NCBI RefSeq assembly: GCF_006547145.1
Contig: NZ_CP041244.1
Coordinates: 8,928,001 to 8,992,000 of the forward strand
Direction of reading: 5' to 3'
Origin: Actinomadura sp. WMMA1423
Lineage (GTDB): Bacteria; Actinomycetota; Actinomycetes; Streptosporangiales; Streptosporangiaceae
DNA: 64,000 nt
The notes under the pieces were generated by a model, which saw only the letters and a program-made list of their open reading frames with translations, was not told the DNA's origin and did no database searches. Below, in pieces: positions 25,880 to 35,015 of this stretch; positions within the stretch are counted from its first letter, which is position 1; every line of letters begins with the position of its first letter. The translations under genes were made by a program, and so were the position numbers.

Positions 25880-26368
25880 ATGTCAGGAGACGACAACGCC
25901 CGTGCCCCGCGATCGGAGAACCAGCGCCTGAACGCGCTGGTCGGCCGTTGGCGTTCGCAGGGGTGCACAGCGGCCACCGCGATCGAGCCGGCGATCCGCA
26001 TCGCCGGCTCGGACACCTACGAATGGCTGGCAGGCGAGCACTTCCTCATTCATCGCGTGGACGTGCGCATGAACGAGGAACACGTCGAGGTCATCGAGAT
26101 GATCGGGCCCTACGATCCAGCGAGCCGGACCTATCCCATGCGCTCCTTCGACAACCAAGGCAACTTCGCCACCATGTGGGCAAGCGTCGACGACAGGGGT
26201 GTCTGGACGTTCGCCGGCGAGACGGAGCGGGCGACGCTGGTGATCGCCGAAGACGGCGAGTCCATGGCGGCCGAATGGGAGCGCACTGACGACGGCTCGA
26301 ACTGGCGGCACTGGATGGACATGAGCTTCGTGAGGGCTTCCGGGCCCAGCGCCGTCCTTCGCGGCTGA
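25880..26368 (+). CDS. DUF1579-like protein of unknown function
   Basis: 162 residues with a lipocalin-like pattern: LVGRWRSQG at the start, then IRIAGSDTYEWLAGEHFLIH, IEMIGPYDPASRTYPMRSFD, VWTFAGETERATLVI and a C-terminal WMDMSFVRA. Proteins of this type are thought to bind small hydrophobic molecules, but no activity is established. The start is MSGDDNAR; an upstream in-frame ATG at 25835 would cover the palindrome and is less likely. Divergent from arsR, and possibly co-regulated through it. Confidence 0.75.
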   Translation: MSGDDNARAPRSENQRLNALVGRWRSQGCTAATAIEPAIRIAGSDTYEWLAGEHFLIHRVDVRMNEEHVEVIEMIGPYDPASRTYPMRSFDNQGNFATMWASVDDRGVWTFAGETERATLVIAEDGESMAAEWERTDDGSNWRHWMDMSFVRASGPSAVLRG

Positions 26369-26394
26369 ACCCTTCGCGGAAGAACCCTCTCCGG

Positions 26395-27078
26395 TCACCG
26401 GGGCAGCCGGCGGACCAGGTACGCCCATGCGGACTCGAGTTGCGCGGGGCCGTAGCAGCGAGCCCGCTTGGCGAGAGCCTCGGCCTCGTCCGAGTGGTCG
26501 TAGGTGCCGGCGGCCGCGGCGACCTGAAGCTGGAGCCGGCAGGCCTTCTCCAGGAATATCGCGGTCATGACGGCGGTGGGCACGTCGGGTCCCGTCGTGA
26601 CGAGCCCGTGCCGGTGGAGGAGTAGGGCGTTGCGGTCGCCGATGGCTTCGGCGACCGCTCCGCCGAGGGCGCGGTCGCGGATGAGGTCTCCGGTGGCGGT
26701 GAAGCGGGCGATGTCAGGTGGCCAGAACAGGGTGCCCTCGTGGCCGACCGGGTGGAGGGGAAGGCCCGTGGCCGCGAAGGCGACGGCCGACTCGGCGTGG
26801 CTGTGGACCACCGCGCCGACGTCGGGCCGGGCGGCCATGATCTCGGTGTGGACGGGGTATTCGAGGTGGACGCGGCCGTCGCCGTCGAGGCGTGTTCCGT
26901 CGCGGTCGATGAGCACGACACGGTCTGGAGTGATCTCTTCCATGCCGTAGCCGGCGGCCTTGAGCCAGACGCCCGCACCGTCCGGGTCGCGGAGGGAGAG
27001 GTGGCCCCAGATGAGGTCGGCGTTGCCGTGCGCCGCCAGTACACGGCAGCCGACGGAGACCTGTTCGGCGGGCGTCAC
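26395..27078 (-). CDS. Class II aldolase/adducin family protein
   Basis: 227 residues. The zinc ligands of class II aldolases are visible: HSHAESAVAF (H-x-H) and a later HRHGLVTTG, with ADLIWGHLSLRDP at the N-terminus. The family performs retro-aldol cleavage or decarboxylation of hydroxy acids and sugar phosphates. It is the last gene of the 12-gene minus-strand operon; its GTG start overlaps the stop of the hydrolase before it (GTGA). In meta-cleavage type pathways an aldolase releases pyruvate at the end, a role that would fit here. Confidence 0.85.
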   Translation of the reverse strand: MTPAEQVSVGCRVLAAHGNADLIWGHLSLRDPDGAGVWLKAAGYGMEEITPDRVVLIDRDGTRLDGDGRVHLEYPVHTEIMAARPDVGAVVHSHAESAVAFAATGLPLHPVGHEGTLFWPPDIARFTATGDLIRDRALGGAVAEAIGDRNALLLHRHGLVTTGPDVPTAVMTAIFLEKACRLQLQVAAAAGTYDHSDEAEALAKRARCYGPAQLESAWAYLVRRLPR

Positions 27079-27950
27079 CGGGAGTCCTTGGCGAGGAAGT
27101 CGCCGACTATGCGGTTGAACTGGGCGGGCTGCTCGAACATGGGCCAGTGCCCCGCACCGGTGATCATGTCGAAAGCGCCGTTGGGCAGGATCTCGCTGGC
27201 GCGGCGGCCGACCTCGGCGGGGGTGGTGGGGTTGTGGTCGCTCCACAGGATGAGGGTCTCGTGGTCGATGCGGGCGAGGTCGTCCTCGCCGAGCATGTGG
27301 GCACGGTTGGCCTCGCTGGGCTGCTCGGCGACGAGCTTGGCGAGGGCTTTCTCGGTGCCGGGCAGCGTGTAGTAGCGGTAGCGGCATTCGACGAGTTCGT
27401 CGGTGACGGTGGCGGGGTCGAGCATCAGCCATTCCAGCCGTTCGCGGACGCTTTCGCGGGTCGGTGTCGAGGCGGCCTTGGTGGTGACGGCCCTGACTTG
27501 GGCGTGCACCCGTTCGCTCTCGGCGGCGCGTCCGGGGTCGGACAGGAGCAGCCCGGCGCCGGTGACGGACACGATCCTGCCTACGCGGTCGGGGTGATGC
27601 AGGGCGGTGTGCAGGGCGATCCAGCCGCCGAGGGACTGGCCGACCAGGTGTGCGCGCTCGGCTCCGATGGCGTCGAGGAAGCCGACGAGGTGCCGGGTGA
27701 AGACGGGCGCGTGGTACGTGACGTCGGTGGGACGGGCGGTCAGGCCGTGGCCGAGCACGTCGACCGCGTAGACGCGCAGGCCTCGCTCGGACAGCGGGAC
27801 GACGTTGCGCAGGAAGCCCTCGGCGTGGCCGGTGAGCCCGCCCATGAGGATGACGGCGTCGCCCTCTCCGGCCTCGATCGATCGGGTGCGCCAGCCGGCG
27901 GCGTCGCGGAAGCGGGTCTCGGTGCCGAGGGAGTCGGTCCACAGGCTCAT
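27075..27950 (-). CDS. Alpha/beta hydrolase (meta-cleavage product hydrolase-like)
   Basis: 291 residues, similar in layout to MhpC/BphD-type C-C bond hydrolases: GQSLGGW nucleophile elbow with Ser106, VLGHGLTARP, and catalytic His268 in GAGHWPMFEQP. It begins MSLWTD, as does its upstream neighbour, so the two are tandem paralogues. It overlaps both flanking genes by four bases. A role hydrolysing a ring-cleavage product of the LigAB-like dioxygenase upstream is plausible but unproven. Confidence 0.85.
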   Translation of the reverse strand: MSLWTDSLGTETRFRDAAGWRTRSIEAGEGDAVILMGGLTGHAEGFLRNVVPLSERGLRVYAVDVLGHGLTARPTDVTYHAPVFTRHLVGFLDAIGAERAHLVGQSLGGWIALHTALHHPDRVGRIVSVTGAGLLLSDPGRAAESERVHAQVRAVTTKAASTPTRESVRERLEWLMLDPATVTDELVECRYRYYTLPGTEKALAKLVAEQPSEANRAHMLGEDDLARIDHETLILWSDHNPTTPAEVGRRASEILPNGAFDMITGAGHWPMFEQPAQFNRIVGDFLAKDSR

Positions 27951-28801
27951 GCGTGGTCCTCCTTGCTGAGGAAGTCGATGAGGGAGGCGTTGACGAGGTC
28001 GGGCCGCTCGTACTGCGGCCACTGTTTGGCTTCGGGGACGGTCAGGAGGCGGGCATGTGGGACCGCGGATACCGCCGCCTCGACGACGCCGGCGGGGGTG
28101 TGCCCGTGCTCGCCGCGGATGAAGAGGGTGGGCGCCTTCAGGGCGGAGAGCCGCTGCGGTGTGAGGAGCGAGGGTCCGTTGTCGGCCGCCCGGACCTGCC
28201 GGTGCACCCGCCGGGCCTCCTCGGGCCGGTACAGCTCGGTCCGCACCTGGACGAGTTCGGGATCGACCCCTGCGGGGTCGGCGAGCAGCCCGGCGAGCCG
28301 GGTCCGGACGGCGTCGGGCGTCGGCTCGGCGTAGGCCCGGCCGCCGCGCTCGTAGGCTCTCCGCACCGCGGGGTCGGCGAGCCGTTCGGTCTCCGCCTGG
28401 AGCCCGGCCGGTTCGATGAGGGCGAGCCGCCGCACCCGTTCCGGCGCGCGCAGCGCGGCCAGCACGGCGGCCCAACCGCCCAGGGACTGGCCGACGAGGT
28501 CGACGGCGTCCAGGCCGAGCGCGTCCAGGACGGCCAGGGCGTGGCCGGTCAACTCCTCCACCGTGTAGGAGCCGGACGGCGACGGTGCGGTGAGCCCGTG
28601 GCCGAGAAGATCGAAGGCGATCGCGCGGCGTCCCGTCCCCGCGAGCGCGGGAAGGGTGCGTGCGAAGGTCTCCAGGTGGCCGCCTCGCCCGTGCAGCAGG
28701 ACGACCGGGGCGCCCGAGCCGAGCCCGGCGACGCGTGTCGGGACCCCGGCGGCGGTGACGTGCCGGATCTCGGCGCCGAGCAGGTCGGTCCACAGGCTCA
28801 C
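27947..28801 (-). CDS. Alpha/beta hydrolase paralogue lacking the catalytic histidine
   Basis: 284 residues, starting GTG with MSLWTDLLG, paralogous to the following gene. It keeps the oxyanion-hole HG motif (LLHGRGGH), the GQSLGGW nucleophile Ser106 and an acidic-site region (FIRGEHGH). Where the catalytic His should be (GHWPQ context) it reads EAKQWPQYERP, so Gln260 replaces His. Either it is a pseudoenzyme supporting its partner, or another residue such as the His in GEHGH takes over. The reading frame is otherwise intact and overlaps its neighbours by four bases. Confidence 0.85.
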   Translation of the reverse strand: MSLWTDLLGAEIRHVTAAGVPTRVAGLGSGAPVVLLHGRGGHLETFARTLPALAGTGRRAIAFDLLGHGLTAPSPSGSYTVEELTGHALAVLDALGLDAVDLVGQSLGGWAAVLAALRAPERVRRLALIEPAGLQAETERLADPAVRRAYERGGRAYAEPTPDAVRTRLAGLLADPAGVDPELVQVRTELYRPEEARRVHRQVRAADNGPSLLTPQRLSALKAPTLFIRGEHGHTPAGVVEAAVSAVPHARLLTVPEAKQWPQYERPDLVNASLIDFLSKEDHA

Positions 28802-29553
28802 AGGTGCTTCCTCAGGAAGGCGAGGGTCCGCTCCCAGGTGAGTTGTGCGGCCTCCGGGTGGTGGTTGGGGTGGGTGTCGTCGTGGTAGGCGTGCCCGGCG
28901 CCCTCGTAGACGTGGATCTCGGTCTCCCGCCCGGACAGTTTCAGGGCGTCGCCGAGGCGGGCGACCTGGTCGAGCGGGATGACCTCGTCGGCGCCGCCGA
29001 AGTGGCACTGGACGGGGCAGCGGACGCCGTCGGCGATGGTGATGCGGGATCGCACCTGGCCGGTGGGGCTGTAGGAGGGCGGCAGTTCGGGCAGTCCGTA
29101 GAGCGGAACGGCGCAGGCCAGCCGGTCGGTCCGGGTCGCCCAGGCGAGCGCGAGGCCGCCGCCGAGGCAGAACCCGACGACGGCGGCGCGGGAGGCGTCG
29201 ACGTCGCCGCGGCCGGCCAGGTAGTCCAGCCCCGCTTCGAGGTCGGGGAGCGCCCGCTCGTCGCGGGCGGCGAGGAACGCCTTGGCGCGGCGCTCCTCGG
29301 GGGTCGTGAAGTCCTGCGGGGGGCGGCCCCCGATCCTGCTGTACAGGTCGACGGTCAGGCAGGCGAGGCCCTCGTCCGCGATGAGCTCGGTGACCCGCTC
29401 TCGATGGGCGGTGACACCGAGGTTCTCGTGTGCCATGACGACCACCGGCGGTGAGGCGTCTTCGGGAGGGCGCACGGGCAGGGCCAGATAGCCGCGGATC
29501 TCGTCGGAACCGCTGGGGAAGGTCACCCATCGGGCTTCGCGGGTCTTCCGCAT
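28798..29553 (-). CDS. Dienelactone hydrolase family protein
   Basis: 251 residues with the complete DLH catalytic set: Cys129 (GFCLGGG), Asp189 (GGADEVIP), His221 (GAGHAYHDD) and the Glu of MAHENLGV near residue 43. DLH hydrolyses 4-carboxymethylenebutenolide and related lactones in modified ortho-cleavage pathways. Position between an IclR regulator and two hydrolases in an aromatic-type catabolic operon supports a lactone substrate. The start Met is 17 bases from the iclR stop. Confidence 0.88.
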   Translation of the reverse strand: MRKTREARWVTFPSGSDEIRGYLALPVRPPEDASPPVVVMAHENLGVTAHRERVTELIADEGLACLTVDLYSRIGGRPPQDFTTPEERRAKAFLAARDERALPDLEAGLDYLAGRGDVDASRAAVVGFCLGGGLALAWATRTDRLACAVPLYGLPELPPSYSPTGQVRSRITIADGVRCPVQCHFGGADEVIPLDQVARLGDALKLSGRETEIHVYEGAGHAYHDDTHPNHHPEAAQLTWERTLAFLRKHL

Positions 29554-29569
29554 GGTGGGGTCTCCAGGG

Positions 29570-30385
29570 TCAGCCCCCGCGTGGCGGGGAGGGTGGATGC
29601 TCGGCCGCGGTCTGACCGAGCAGGTGCTTGAGGTGCTTGCCGAGGGCTTCGAGCCGCCGGCGCGGCATGCGGGTGATGCGCCCGCAGACCGCGATCGCGC
29701 CGGCGGGCCTGCCACCGACCATCACCGGGACGGCGACGCCGGCGATGCCGGCGATGAACTCGCCGATCTCGACGGCGTAGCCGTACCGGCGGGCGGTGTC
29801 CAGTTCGCGCCGGAGGACGTCGGGGTCGGTGATGCTGGCGGGGGTGCGCTGCGCCAGCGGCAGCCGCGTGACGATCTCCTCGCTCTCCTCCCGCGGCAGG
29901 CCGCTGAGGATGGCGCGGCTGATGCAGCCGTTGGCCAGCATCGAGCGCCGTCCGAGCGGCGACAGCGACTCCGGAGAATGCGGTGCCTCCCGCTTGCCGG
30001 TGATGAGCAGCGACCTGTCCCGCCAGTCGATCTCGGCGATCAGGACGGTCTCGCCCGTCGAGCGGATCAGCTCCTCGGCGACTCCCTGCGTCAGGTGGGA
30101 CAGCGCGGTCGTCGTCGAGACCAGGCTGCCCAGTTCGAGCAGCCGGTTGCCCAGGATGTAGGCGCCGTCGGCCTCCTGCCGGAGGAACCCGCGTTCGACC
30201 AGGGTCACCGCGATGCGGTGGGTGCTGGTCTTCGGTACCCCGGCGGCCTCGGCCAGTTCGGTGAGCTGGAAGCGGGGGTGCGCCGCGCTGAAGGCGCTGA
30301 GCACGTCCAGGGCGCGGTCGACGGAGCGTACTCCGCGGCGGCGAGCGGGGTCGCCGGCGGAAGGGGAGTGAGAAGAGTCGGTCAT
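29570..30385 (-). CDS. IclR family transcriptional regulator
   Basis: 271 residues: N-terminal winged helix (RSVDRALDVLSAFSAAHPRFQLTELAEAAGVPKTSTHR, roughly residues 19-57) and the IclR effector domain with the conserved ARRYGYAVEIGEFIAGIAGVAVPV segment. IclR proteins commonly control aromatic and organic-acid catabolic operons. It is embedded inside the operon, between the ABC lipoprotein gene and the dienelactone hydrolase gene, so it is probably co-regulated with it. A palindrome ahead of hyuA (39395-39408) is its most likely binding site. Confidence 0.9.
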   Translation of the reverse strand: MTDSSHSPSAGDPARRRGVRSVDRALDVLSAFSAAHPRFQLTELAEAAGVPKTSTHRIAVTLVERGFLRQEADGAYILGNRLLELGSLVSTTTALSHLTQGVAEELIRSTGETVLIAEIDWRDRSLLITGKREAPHSPESLSPLGRRSMLANGCISRAILSGLPREESEEIVTRLPLAQRTPASITDPDVLRRELDTARRYGYAVEIGEFIAGIAGVAVPVMVGGRPAGAIAVCGRITRMPRRRLEALGKHLKHLLGQTAAEHPPSPPRGG

Positions 30386-30391
30386 GGTGCC

Positions 30392-31375
30392 TCACGAGCA
30401 GTAGGGCGGAGCCTTACTCGCATTGTCGCTGGTCACGACCATGTCGGGCACGGTGGCGATCTTCTGGACGCCCTGCGTGCCGCGCAGCAGGCCGACGACG
30501 TTGTCCACGGCCATCTCGCCGACGCTCTTCGGGGTGTTGCTGACGGTGACCGCGAACTCCCCGTCCTTGACGGCCTTGACGCCGGCCTCGCTGCCGCCGT
30601 TGGTGAGGATCTTGATGTCGTCGCGTCCGGCGGCCTTGAACGCGGCGAGCACGCCGAAGGCCATGTCCTCGTTGTGGACGAAGACGTGGGTGACCTTCGG
30701 GTGGGCCTGGAGGAGGTTGTCGGCGACGTCCTGCGCCTTGGCCCGCTGCCAGAACGCGGGCTGGTCGAAGACGACCTCGGCGTCATCGCCGAGGCTCCGC
30801 TTGAAGGCGTTGTTCATCAGGTCGGCGGCGGCGCCGGGCGCGCCGCCGATGATTCCGACCTCGACGGGCTTGCCCCCGCCGTCCTCGGCGAGCCATGCGC
30901 CGAGGTCGCGGCCGACCTTCTGCACGTCGGTGACGACCGCCCCGAGGATCTTGCTCTGGTCCACCGAGGCGACGGAGGTCAGGAAGATCGGGACGCCGGC
31001 GCGGTTGGCGCGGCCGATCCCGCCCTCCAGCGAGTCGATGTTGACCGTCTGCACGACGATCGCGTCGACCCGCTTGACGATCATGTCGTCGATGTTGGAC
31101 AGCTCCGTGGCCGGGTTCATGGCCGAGTTCGCGGTCAGCACCTTGACCCCGGCGCTCTTGGCGCGGGCCTGCAGCGCCCGCTGGAGGCAGGTGTGGAACT
31201 CGATCGAGTTGCCGTTGACGAAGCCGATCGTCAGTTCCTTGTCCGATGGAGCTTGCGTGGCGGCCGCGCCTCCCTCGTCGACCGAGCAGGCCGACAGTGC
31301 GAGGCCGGCGGCCAGGACGAGGGCCGTGGCCTTCGCGCGGGTGGCCGTGGGGACGGTGCCCGGGTTGGCGAACAT
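30392..31375 (-). CDS. Sugar-type ABC transporter substrate-binding lipoprotein
   Basis: 327 residues with a signal peptide and lipobox (LALSACS, Cys ~30), then a type I periplasmic-binding fold: KELTIGFVNGNSIEFHTCL, DAIVVQTVNIDSLEG, HVFVHNEDMAFGVLAAF. The family binds ribose-like sugars or autoinducers, and some members bind aromatic or polyol compounds. GGAGGAATCCACC precedes the ATG. It belongs to the importer formed with the permease and ATPase encoded upstream in the operon. Confidence 0.9.
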   Translation of the reverse strand: MFANPGTVPTATRAKATALVLAAGLALSACSVDEGGAAATQAPSDKELTIGFVNGNSIEFHTCLQRALQARAKSAGVKVLTANSAMNPATELSNIDDMIVKRVDAIVVQTVNIDSLEGGIGRANRAGVPIFLTSVASVDQSKILGAVVTDVQKVGRDLGAWLAEDGGGKPVEVGIIGGAPGAAADLMNNAFKRSLGDDAEVVFDQPAFWQRAKAQDVADNLLQAHPKVTHVFVHNEDMAFGVLAAFKAAGRDDIKILTNGGSEAGVKAVKDGEFAVTVSNTPKSVGEMAVDNVVGLLRGTQGVQKIATVPDMVVTSDNASKAPPYCS

Positions 31376-31431
31376 GGTGGATTCCTCCCGGTCGGGATGG
31401 GTGGGGGTGGCGGCGGAGGGCCGGGAGCCGG

Positions 31432-32406
31432 TCAGTGGGTTCGGCCGCGCAGGTGGTTGGTGACGGCCGCGATGAGCAGGACGGCGCCGAGCGCGACGTC
31501 CTGGTAGTGGGCGTTGATCTGGAGCAGGTTGATGGCGTTGGCGACCACGCCCAGCAGCACGACGCCGAGGGCGGTGCCGACGAGGGTGCCGCTGCCGCCG
31601 CTCAGGGCGGTGCCGCCGATGACGACCGCGGCGACCACGGTGAGCTCCAGGTGCAGGCCGCCGGTGCCGGGGCTGGCGGCGCCGAGCCGGGCCACGAGCA
31701 TGACCCCGCCGAGACCGGCGAGCAGCCCGCCGAGGGTGTAGAGCAGCAGCTTGGTCCGGGCGACGGGAATGCCCGCCAGACGGGCGGCCTGCTCGTTGCC
31801 GCCGATGGCGAAGGCGTTGCGGCCGAACGCCGTCCAGCGCAGCACCAGGCCCGCGGCGACGCAGCCGGCGATCGCGACGACGACCAGGGCGGGGATCAGG
31901 CCGAACACCTCACCGAACCCGAGCGGCACCAGCGCCTCGCCGATGGAGACGCTCTTGCCGTCGATGATGAGCAGGGCGGCGCCGCCGAGGACCGTCGAGG
32001 TGGCGAGCGTCGCCACGAACGGCGCGACCCGCAGGTACGTCACGACGAGCCCGTTGACCAGGCCGATCGCCGCGCCCAGCGCGACCGCCAGCGCGGCGGC
32101 GGTCCAGTCGGCGACGCCCGCGACGATGAGCTGCGCGGTGACGCCGTGGGTGACGGCGGCGATCGCGCCGAGCGAGAAGTCGATGCCGCCCGCCGTCATC
32201 AGCAGGGTGAGCCCGGCCGCCAGGACGGCGACGACGGCGATCTGCTGGGACACGTTGAGCAGGTTCGGGCCGGTGAGGAAGGCGTCGCTGCGCAGGGCGG
32301 TGAAGGCCCCGATGATCAGGAGCACGGCCAGCAGGCCCAGGTGGCGGGACAGGCCCGGCGGCAGGCCGAGCCGCAGGAGCCCCTTCGGTGCGGTCAGTGC
32401 GGTCAT
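31432..32406 (-). CDS. Sugar-type ABC transporter permease (RbsC-like)
   Basis: 324 residues, about 8-10 hydrophobic segments, with the RbsC-family signatures LLNVSQQIAVVAVLAAGLTL, GGIDFSLGAIAA, APFVATLATSTVLGG and AIGGNEQAARLAGI. It forms the membrane channel for the lipoprotein-bound solute. The ATG overlaps the ATPase stop (ATGA). There is a single permease gene, so it probably works as a homodimer. Confidence 0.92.
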   Translation of the reverse strand: MTALTAPKGLLRLGLPPGLSRHLGLLAVLLIIGAFTALRSDAFLTGPNLLNVSQQIAVVAVLAAGLTLLMTAGGIDFSLGAIAAVTHGVTAQLIVAGVADWTAAALAVALGAAIGLVNGLVVTYLRVAPFVATLATSTVLGGAALLIIDGKSVSIGEALVPLGFGEVFGLIPALVVVAIAGCVAAGLVLRWTAFGRNAFAIGGNEQAARLAGIPVARTKLLLYTLGGLLAGLGGVMLVARLGAASPGTGGLHLELTVVAAVVIGGTALSGGSGTLVGTALGVVLLGVVANAINLLQINAHYQDVALGAVLLIAAVTNHLRGRTH

Positions 32407-33944
32407 GACTGGTCCCCTCCAGCGATGAGCGTGACGAGGTCGTCCCGGCTCACCTGGTCCATGGGCAGGTCGGCGACGGTCCGGCCGGCGCGCACGACGA
32501 CGACGCGGTCGGCGAGCCGGATCACCTCGTCGATGTCGGAGGAGCCGAGCAGGACGGCGGCGCCGCGCTCGGCGAGGCCGTCGACGATCCGGTGGATGTC
32601 GGCTTTGGCGGCGATGTCGACGCCGGTGGTCGGCTCCTCCAGGAAGCAGGCGGCGAGGTCGCCGTCGAGCCACGCCGCCAGCAGGACCTTCTGCTGGTTG
32701 CCTCCGGACAGGGCGGCCACCGGCGGGTCGTCCTGGATCGTGGTGACGCCGTAGCGGTCCCGGGACGACCGGGCGCGTGCGCGCAGGTCGCGCCAGCGGA
32801 CCAGCCAGGGCCGCAGCCTGCCGCGCCGGACCAGGTCGAGGTTCTCGTCGACGCCCAGGCCCGGCACGAGCCCGTAGGAGAGTCTGTCCCCGGTCACGCA
32901 GCGCAGCCCGGCGCCGAGGGCGGCGGCGACGCTGCCGGAGCGGATCTGCGCGCCGCGCACGGCGACGGTGCCGCTCCGCGCCCGGCGCAGCCCGCTGAGC
33001 AGCCCGAACAGTTCCGACTGGCCGTCGCCCGCCGGGCCGAGGACGGCGACGACCTCGCCGGACCTGACCTCCAGGTCGAACGGCCGGAGCCGTCCGCCGC
33101 AGAGCCCGGACAGCGTCAGCACCGGAGCGCCGGGGGTCCGGCGGGCCTCCGGCCTGCCCTGCACCAGGCGGTCGCCGGTCATGGCCCGGACCAGGACGGG
33201 CAGGTCGAGCGCCGCGCGGTCCTCGACGGCGGCGACCCGGCCGTCGCGCATGACGGTGACGCGGTCGGCGAGGGAGAGGACCTCGTCCAGGTGGTGCGAG
33301 ATGTAGACGATGGCCGTGCCACGGGCGCGCAGGGTGCGGACGAGGCCGTGGACGCGTCGGGCGTCCGGGCCGCCGAGCGAGGCGGTCGGCTCGTCCAGGA
33401 TGAGGACCCGGCCGCCGTGATGGACCTCCCGGGCGATCTCGACGAGCGTCTGCTCGCCGGGGCCGAGGTCCCCGGCGAGCGCGCCGGGGGCGATGTCCAG
33501 TCCGAGGTCGGCGAGGGCGGAGGCGGCCTCCTCGCGGACCCTCCGCCACAGCACCCGTCCCGCGCGGGTGGGGAGCCGGCCGAGCAGCAGGTTCTCGGCC
33601 ACGCTCAGCCCGGCCACGAGCGTGCGCCGCTGGTGGACGATGCTCACCCCCGCCGCGTGGGCGCGGCGAGGGGTGAGCGTACCCTGGCGGTGCCCGTCGA
33701 CGAGGATGTCGCCTCCGTCCGGGGCGAAAGAGCCGCAGATCAGCTCGACCAGGGTCGACTTGCCGGCGCCGTTCATGCCGACGACCGCGTGCACCTCGCC
33801 GGGCCGCAGCGTGAAGTCGACGCCCGCGAGGGCCTGCGCCCCGCCGAAGGCCTTGCGCACATCGCGCAGCTCCAGCACTGGGACGCCCTCCGCGGACCGC
33901 TCGTCCAGGCCCGCCGGTGTTCCCTTCGCATCGGACACGGCCAT
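32403..33944 (-). CDS. Sugar-type ABC transporter ATP-binding protein (two NBDs)
   Basis: 513 residues with two nucleotide-binding domains, as in RbsA/MglA. The first has an intact Walker A (GMNGAGKST) and VLILDEPTASLG, but a degenerate signature LGPGEQ. The second has a degenerate Walker A without Lys (GPAGDGQSE), the signature LSGGNQQK and FLEEPTTGVDI. One degenerate catalytic site is normal for this family. One base separates it from the LigA-like gene upstream. Confidence 0.93.
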   Translation of the reverse strand: MAVSDAKGTPAGLDERSAEGVPVLELRDVRKAFGGAQALAGVDFTLRPGEVHAVVGMNGAGKSTLVELICGSFAPDGGDILVDGHRQGTLTPRRAHAAGVSIVHQRRTLVAGLSVAENLLLGRLPTRAGRVLWRRVREEAASALADLGLDIAPGALAGDLGPGEQTLVEIAREVHHGGRVLILDEPTASLGGPDARRVHGLVRTLRARGTAIVYISHHLDEVLSLADRVTVMRDGRVAAVEDRAALDLPVLVRAMTGDRLVQGRPEARRTPGAPVLTLSGLCGGRLRPFDLEVRSGEVVAVLGPAGDGQSELFGLLSGLRRARSGTVAVRGAQIRSGSVAAALGAGLRCVTGDRLSYGLVPGLGVDENLDLVRRGRLRPWLVRWRDLRARARSSRDRYGVTTIQDDPPVAALSGGNQQKVLLAAWLDGDLAACFLEEPTTGVDIAAKADIHRIVDGLAERGAAVLLGSSDIDEVIRLADRVVVVRAGRTVADLPMDQVSRDDLVTLIAGGDQS

Positions 33945-33945
33945 G

Positions 33946-34200
33946 TCAGGCGCCGTCCTTCGGTGCGGGGTACATGTCCTGGTGGGCGACGCCGAGCACG
34001 ACCATCAGGTTGCGCAGCGCGACCGGGTTCATCCCGGCGGCGAGCAGCCACGACGCGTCCTTCTCGGTGACCGCCCGGCGCTCCGGCCCGCTCAGCCGGT
34101 ACCCGTCGAGGACGGTCTCCGGAGACTCCCGGTAGCGTGCGAGCAGGCCGGGAGAGTGCTCCAGTTCCCGGGCCAGCCGGTTGAGGGCGACGACGCTCAT
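33946..34200 (-). CDS. LigA-like small subunit of extradiol dioxygenase
   Basis: 84 residues, all-helical, with LNRLARELEHSPGLLARYRE, LSGPERRAVTEKDASWLLAAGMNP and LGVAHQDMY, which match the small alpha subunit (LigA fold) of class III extradiol dioxygenases such as protocatechuate 4,5-dioxygenase. It directly follows the LigB-like catalytic subunit gene with a four-base overlap, so the two form an alpha-beta pair. The subunit caps the active site in known enzymes. Confidence 0.82.
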   Translation of the reverse strand: MSVVALNRLARELEHSPGLLARYRESPETVLDGYRLSGPERRAVTEKDASWLLAAGMNPVALRNLMVVLGVAHQDMYPAPKDGA

Positions 34201-35015
34201 GCGGCCACCTCGAAGGCGGCGATGCCGATTCCGACGGTCCAGGCGGGCATCGGCCGGTAGGCGTGGACCCGGGCCGGGCCGCCCGCCGCACCCGCGGCGA
34301 CGAGCCAGGTGCGAATCTCCAGGGCGCCGTTCCCCGCCTCCTCCAGGATCGTCGCGTCGTCCCAGCCGAGGATGTTCTCGGCCTCGTTCCGCTCCAGCAG
34401 GCCCAGCAGCCGGCCATCGAACTCGTCGTTGATGTCGCCGAAGCGCGGCAGCCCGACCCAGTGCGACAGGCCGCCGGTGCCGATCACGCCGACCCGGGGG
34501 TCGCCGGGCAGGGCCCGCGCCGCCTCCCGCAGCGCCGCGCCCAGATCCAGGCAGCGGCGCAGGGTCGGCAGCGGCGGGGTGCTGCAGTTGACGAACAGCG
34601 GCACCACCCCGGCCGCCGCGGCCGCCGGGAGCTTCGCCAGTGGGACCATGAAGCTGTGGTCGAGTGCCATGGTGTGCGAGCGCGCCAGGTCGAACTCGCG
34701 GGCGGTGAGGCCCGCGAGCAGCGCCTCGGCGACGGCGGGCCGCCCCGCGACGGTGCCGCCGGGGTTGCCGAACTCCGCCCATCCCTCGTGCTCGTCGGCC
34801 ACGCCGAGGCAGAAGGCCGGGTAGTTCTCCAGCCCGAAGGTCTCGTAATGGTCGGTGGCGACGAGGACGACGGCGTCCAGGCGGGCGGCGGCGATCTCGG
34901 CGTCGAGCCGTCGCCACGCCTCGTGCAGCACGCCGGAGAGCTCCGGGTCGGCGCCGGGATTCTTGACGATCGCGCCGACATGGGAGGTCGCCGCGGCGAA
35001 CGCGAGATGCCCCAT
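34197..35015 (-). CDS. LigB-like catalytic subunit of class III extradiol ring-cleavage dioxygenase
   Basis: 272 residues with Fe(II) ligand candidates His12 (AATSHVGAIV) and His56 (VATDHYETF) at positions close to LigB His12/His61, and a Glu in the C-terminal ALEIRTWL segment as third ligand. The TMALDHSFMVPL and IGTGGLSHWVG motifs are also typical. The family opens catechol-type rings next to the diol. The substrate is not readable. It sits between hyuB and ligA with four-base or shorter overlaps, linking ring cleavage to the HyuAB-type enzyme. Confidence 0.87.
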   Translation of the reverse strand: MGHLAFAAATSHVGAIVKNPGADPELSGVLHEAWRRLDAEIAAARLDAVVLVATDHYETFGLENYPAFCLGVADEHEGWAEFGNPGGTVAGRPAVAEALLAGLTAREFDLARSHTMALDHSFMVPLAKLPAAAAAGVVPLFVNCSTPPLPTLRRCLDLGAALREAARALPGDPRVGVIGTGGLSHWVGLPRFGDINDEFDGRLLGLLERNEAENILGWDDATILEEAGNGALEIRTWLVAAGAAGGPARVHAYRPMPAWTVGIGIAAFEVAA

